Source: Acidobacteriota bacterium (GTDB taxonomy: Bacteria; Acidobacteriota; Aminicenantia; UBA2199). From it: 8,223 bases of DNA. The stretch's first letter is position 1, and every line of letters starts with the position of its first letter. The stretch is from NCBI GenBank assembly GCA_028749105.1, contig JAQUQF010000073.1:1-8223 (forward strand), in the 5' to 3' direction. Below are positions 6,892-8,223 of the stretch, piece by piece. The notes beneath the pieces are model-generated. The model made no database searches. It saw only the letters and a program-made list of their open reading frames with translations, and had not been told where the DNA came from. The translations under genes and the position numbers were made by a program.

Positions 6892-8223
6892 ATGCAAACA
6901 ATTAACAAGTACGTGCAACGAATCAGTTTCTCCCGTATTTTCAGCCCTGTCGAAGTACCTGACCTGCTCGAGATCCAGAAGCGATCCTACAAGACTTTCC
7001 TGCAGATCGACCAGCTTCCCGAGAGCCGCAAGAACATCGGCATCCAGGCCGCCTTCAAGTCCATCTTTCCCATCTCCGATTTCAAGGAGACCGCGATCCT
7101 CGACTTCGTCTCCTACTCCCTGGGCGACTGGGTGTGCAAGTGCGGCGCCCTGCAGTCGATCGAAAACTCGATGCCCGTCTGCAGCCGCTGCGGCGCCGTC
7201 CTCTCGGCCGAGAGCGAGACCGGGAGCGATTCGGTGTGCAGCGAGTGCCACGAGAAGGGGACGGTGCGCTACAAGACCTGCGACCTCTGCGGCGACCGCG
7301 TGCGCCTCAAGATGCACAACACCCCCGAGGAGTGCCTGGACAAGGGCTTCGATTATTCCATCCCGCTGAAGGTCAAGCTGCGCCTGGCCCTGTACGGCGA
7401 GAACAAGAAGGGCGAGCGGGTCATCCGCGACGTCAAGGAGCAGGAGATCTTCTTCGGCGAGATCCCCTTCATGACCGACAAGGGAACCTTCATCATCAAC
7501 GGCACCGAGCGCGTGTGCGTCTCCCAGCTGCAGCGCTCCCCCGGCGTCTACTTCATGCCCGGCAAGTCGCGCGGCGAGTACACGGCCAAGATCATCCCGG
7601 CCCGCGGTGCCTGGATCGAGCTGGAGGAGAAGCTGAACCTGCTGCAGGTGCGCCTGGACAAGAAGACCAAGCGCATCAACATCACCACCTTCCTGAAGGC
7701 CATGGGCCTGGCCGACGACGCCGAGATCCTGAAGCGCTTCTACACCATCGTCTCGGCCAAGGTGCAGAACGGCATTTTCTATTTCCAGAATTGCCGCTTC
7801 GTAAAGGACAGCAAGCTGACCGCCCCGGTCAAGGACGCCAAGGGCAACGAAGTGTTCCCCGCCGGCACCAAGCTGACGCTCAAGCACGTCAAGGACCTGG
7901 AGAAACTCGGCATCGAATACGTGCCGCTGGACATCGAGCTGTTCGAGGACATGTACGCCGCCGCCGACCTGGAAGGCGCGCTGAAGCTCAACGAGAGCGT
8001 CGGCACGGCGCAGATCAAGAAGCTGCGCAAGTTGAACTGCGAGTTCAAGGTCTTTTTCCCCGAGAGCGAGGAAGAGGAGTTCGGTCCCATGCTGGCGTAC
8101 ACCCTGCGCAAGGACAAGAAGCGCAAGGACGCCGAAAACGCCGACAAGATCGCCGTCAAGTCCGAGAGCGAGTCCGAGGACAAGGTGACCAAGAACCAGG
8201 GCGACGCCTACATCGAAGTGTTC
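6892..8223 (+). CDS. rpoB: DNA-directed RNA polymerase subunit beta, 3'-truncated by window edge
   Basis: RpoB is the beta subunit of core RNA polymerase. The visible 444 residues are about the first third. They start MQTINKYVQRISFSR and continue with the family motifs VPDLLEIQKRSYKTFL (22-37), AAFKSIFPI (53-61), SIPLKVKLRLALYG, KEQEIFFGEIPFMT, GTFIINGTERVCVSQL and RSPGVYFMPGKS. ATG 6892 is preceded by AAAGGA (6881-6886), 5 nt upstream, and gives a normal N terminus. Between VSYSLGD (73-79) and MHNTPEEC (141-148) there is an insertion of about 60 residues not found in E. coli RpoB. It carries four cysteine pairs: Cys82/84, Cys97/100, Cys116/119 and Cys130/133. A second, smaller charged insertion (about 407-437) occurs near the end of the readable part. 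The reading frame is open to the last base; the rifampicin-binding region and catalytic parts lie beyond it. rpoC would be expected next. Confidence 0.98.
   Translation, partial: MQTINKYVQRISFSRIFSPVEVPDLLEIQKRSYKTFLQIDQLPESRKNIGIQAAFKSIFPISDFKETAILDFVSYSLGDWVCKCGALQSIENSMPVCSRCGAVLSAESETGSDSVCSECHEKGTVRYKTCDLCGDRVRLKMHNTPEECLDKGFDYSIPLKVKLRLALYGENKKGERVIRDVKEQEIFFGEIPFMTDKGTFIINGTERVCVSQLQRSPGVYFMPGKSRGEYTAKIIPARGAWIELEEKLNLLQVRLDKKTKRINITTFLKAMGLADDAEILKRFYTIVSAKVQNGIFYFQNCRFVKDSKLTAPVKDAKGNEVFPAGTKLTLKHVKDLEKLGIEYVPLDIELFEDMYAAADLEGALKLNESVGTAQIKKLRKLNCEFKVFFPESEEEEFGPMLAYTLRKDKKRKDAENADKIAVKSESESEDKVTKNQGDAYIEVF
7129..7314 (+). other. Double zinc-ribbon-like insertion within RpoB
   Basis: This coding segment (RpoB residues about 80-141) holds two successive Cys4 motifs. 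The first is C82-x-C84-x12-C97-x2-C100 (VCKCG and VCSRCGAVL). The second is C116-x2-C119-x10-C130-x2-C133 (VCSEC and TCDLCGD). Each looks like a zinc ribbon with two knuckles, both knuckles ending in Gly in the first and the second knuckle in the second. Flanking sequence resumes normal RpoB alignment on both sides, so this is an insertion in the N-terminal beta lobe/protrusion region. It is in frame, with the same codon style as the rest of rpoB. I have a vague, unverified recollection of similar cysteine-rich segments in Acidobacteriota RpoB. Confidence 0.8.

Overview
The window is a GC-rich bacterial chromosome segment. It holds twelve tightly packed genes, all on the + strand, and nearly every one belongs to the core translation or transcription machinery. 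In order they are: rpsG (5' end missing), fusA, tuf, rpmG, a tRNA-Trp gene, secE, nusG, rplK, rplA, rplJ, rplL and rpoB (3' end missing). I see no mobile element, CRISPR array, integron, toxin-antitoxin pair or unrecognised gene. This is ordinary housekeeping DNA with several unusual details.

The source is a bacterium. The protein sequences are clearly bacterial and codon third positions are mostly G or C. The RpoB N-terminal region and its cysteine-rich insertion remind me of Acidobacteriota-like lineages (for example Aminicenantia-type genomes). That placement rests on memory, without alignment, and is weak.

Layout. Positions 1-3751 are the distal str operon (rpsG-fusA-tuf). Positions 3755-8223 are the rif/L11-L10 cluster (rpmG-trnW-secE-nusG-rplK-rplA-rplJ-rplL-rpoB). 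In many bacteria the rif cluster lies upstream of str, and a second tuf copy may precede rpmG. Here one tuf joins the 3' side of str directly to the 5' side of rif. Intergenic gaps are 27, 6, 3, -2, 1, 15, 11, -1, 15, -1 and 51 nt, so there is little room for promoters or classical leaders, and the block probably works as one transcription unit or a few overlapping ones.

The genes act together. S7, L33, L11, L1, L10 and L7/L12 are ribosomal proteins, the last four forming the L1 arm and factor-binding stalk. EF-G and EF-Tu are the GTPases that work at that stalk. tRNA-Trp supplies decoding. SecE is part of the secretion channel. NusG couples RNA polymerase to the ribosome, and RpoB is the polymerase beta subunit.

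The points most worth a second look are: (1) two consecutive Cys4 zinc-ribbon-like motifs inserted in the RpoB lobe region; (2) a sharp codon-usage break inside tuf, suggesting gene conversion, transfer or an assembly join; (3) the permuted str-to-rif junction at that same tuf; (4) a tRNA-Trp whose first two bases are the last two bases of the rpmG stop codon and whose 3' end lies 1 nt from the secE start; (5) a terminator-like hairpin plus T7 inside the end of secE, just before nusG; (6) a 13-bp A/T stem just before rpoB; and (7) no intergenic space for the usual L1 and L10 autoregulatory leaders.
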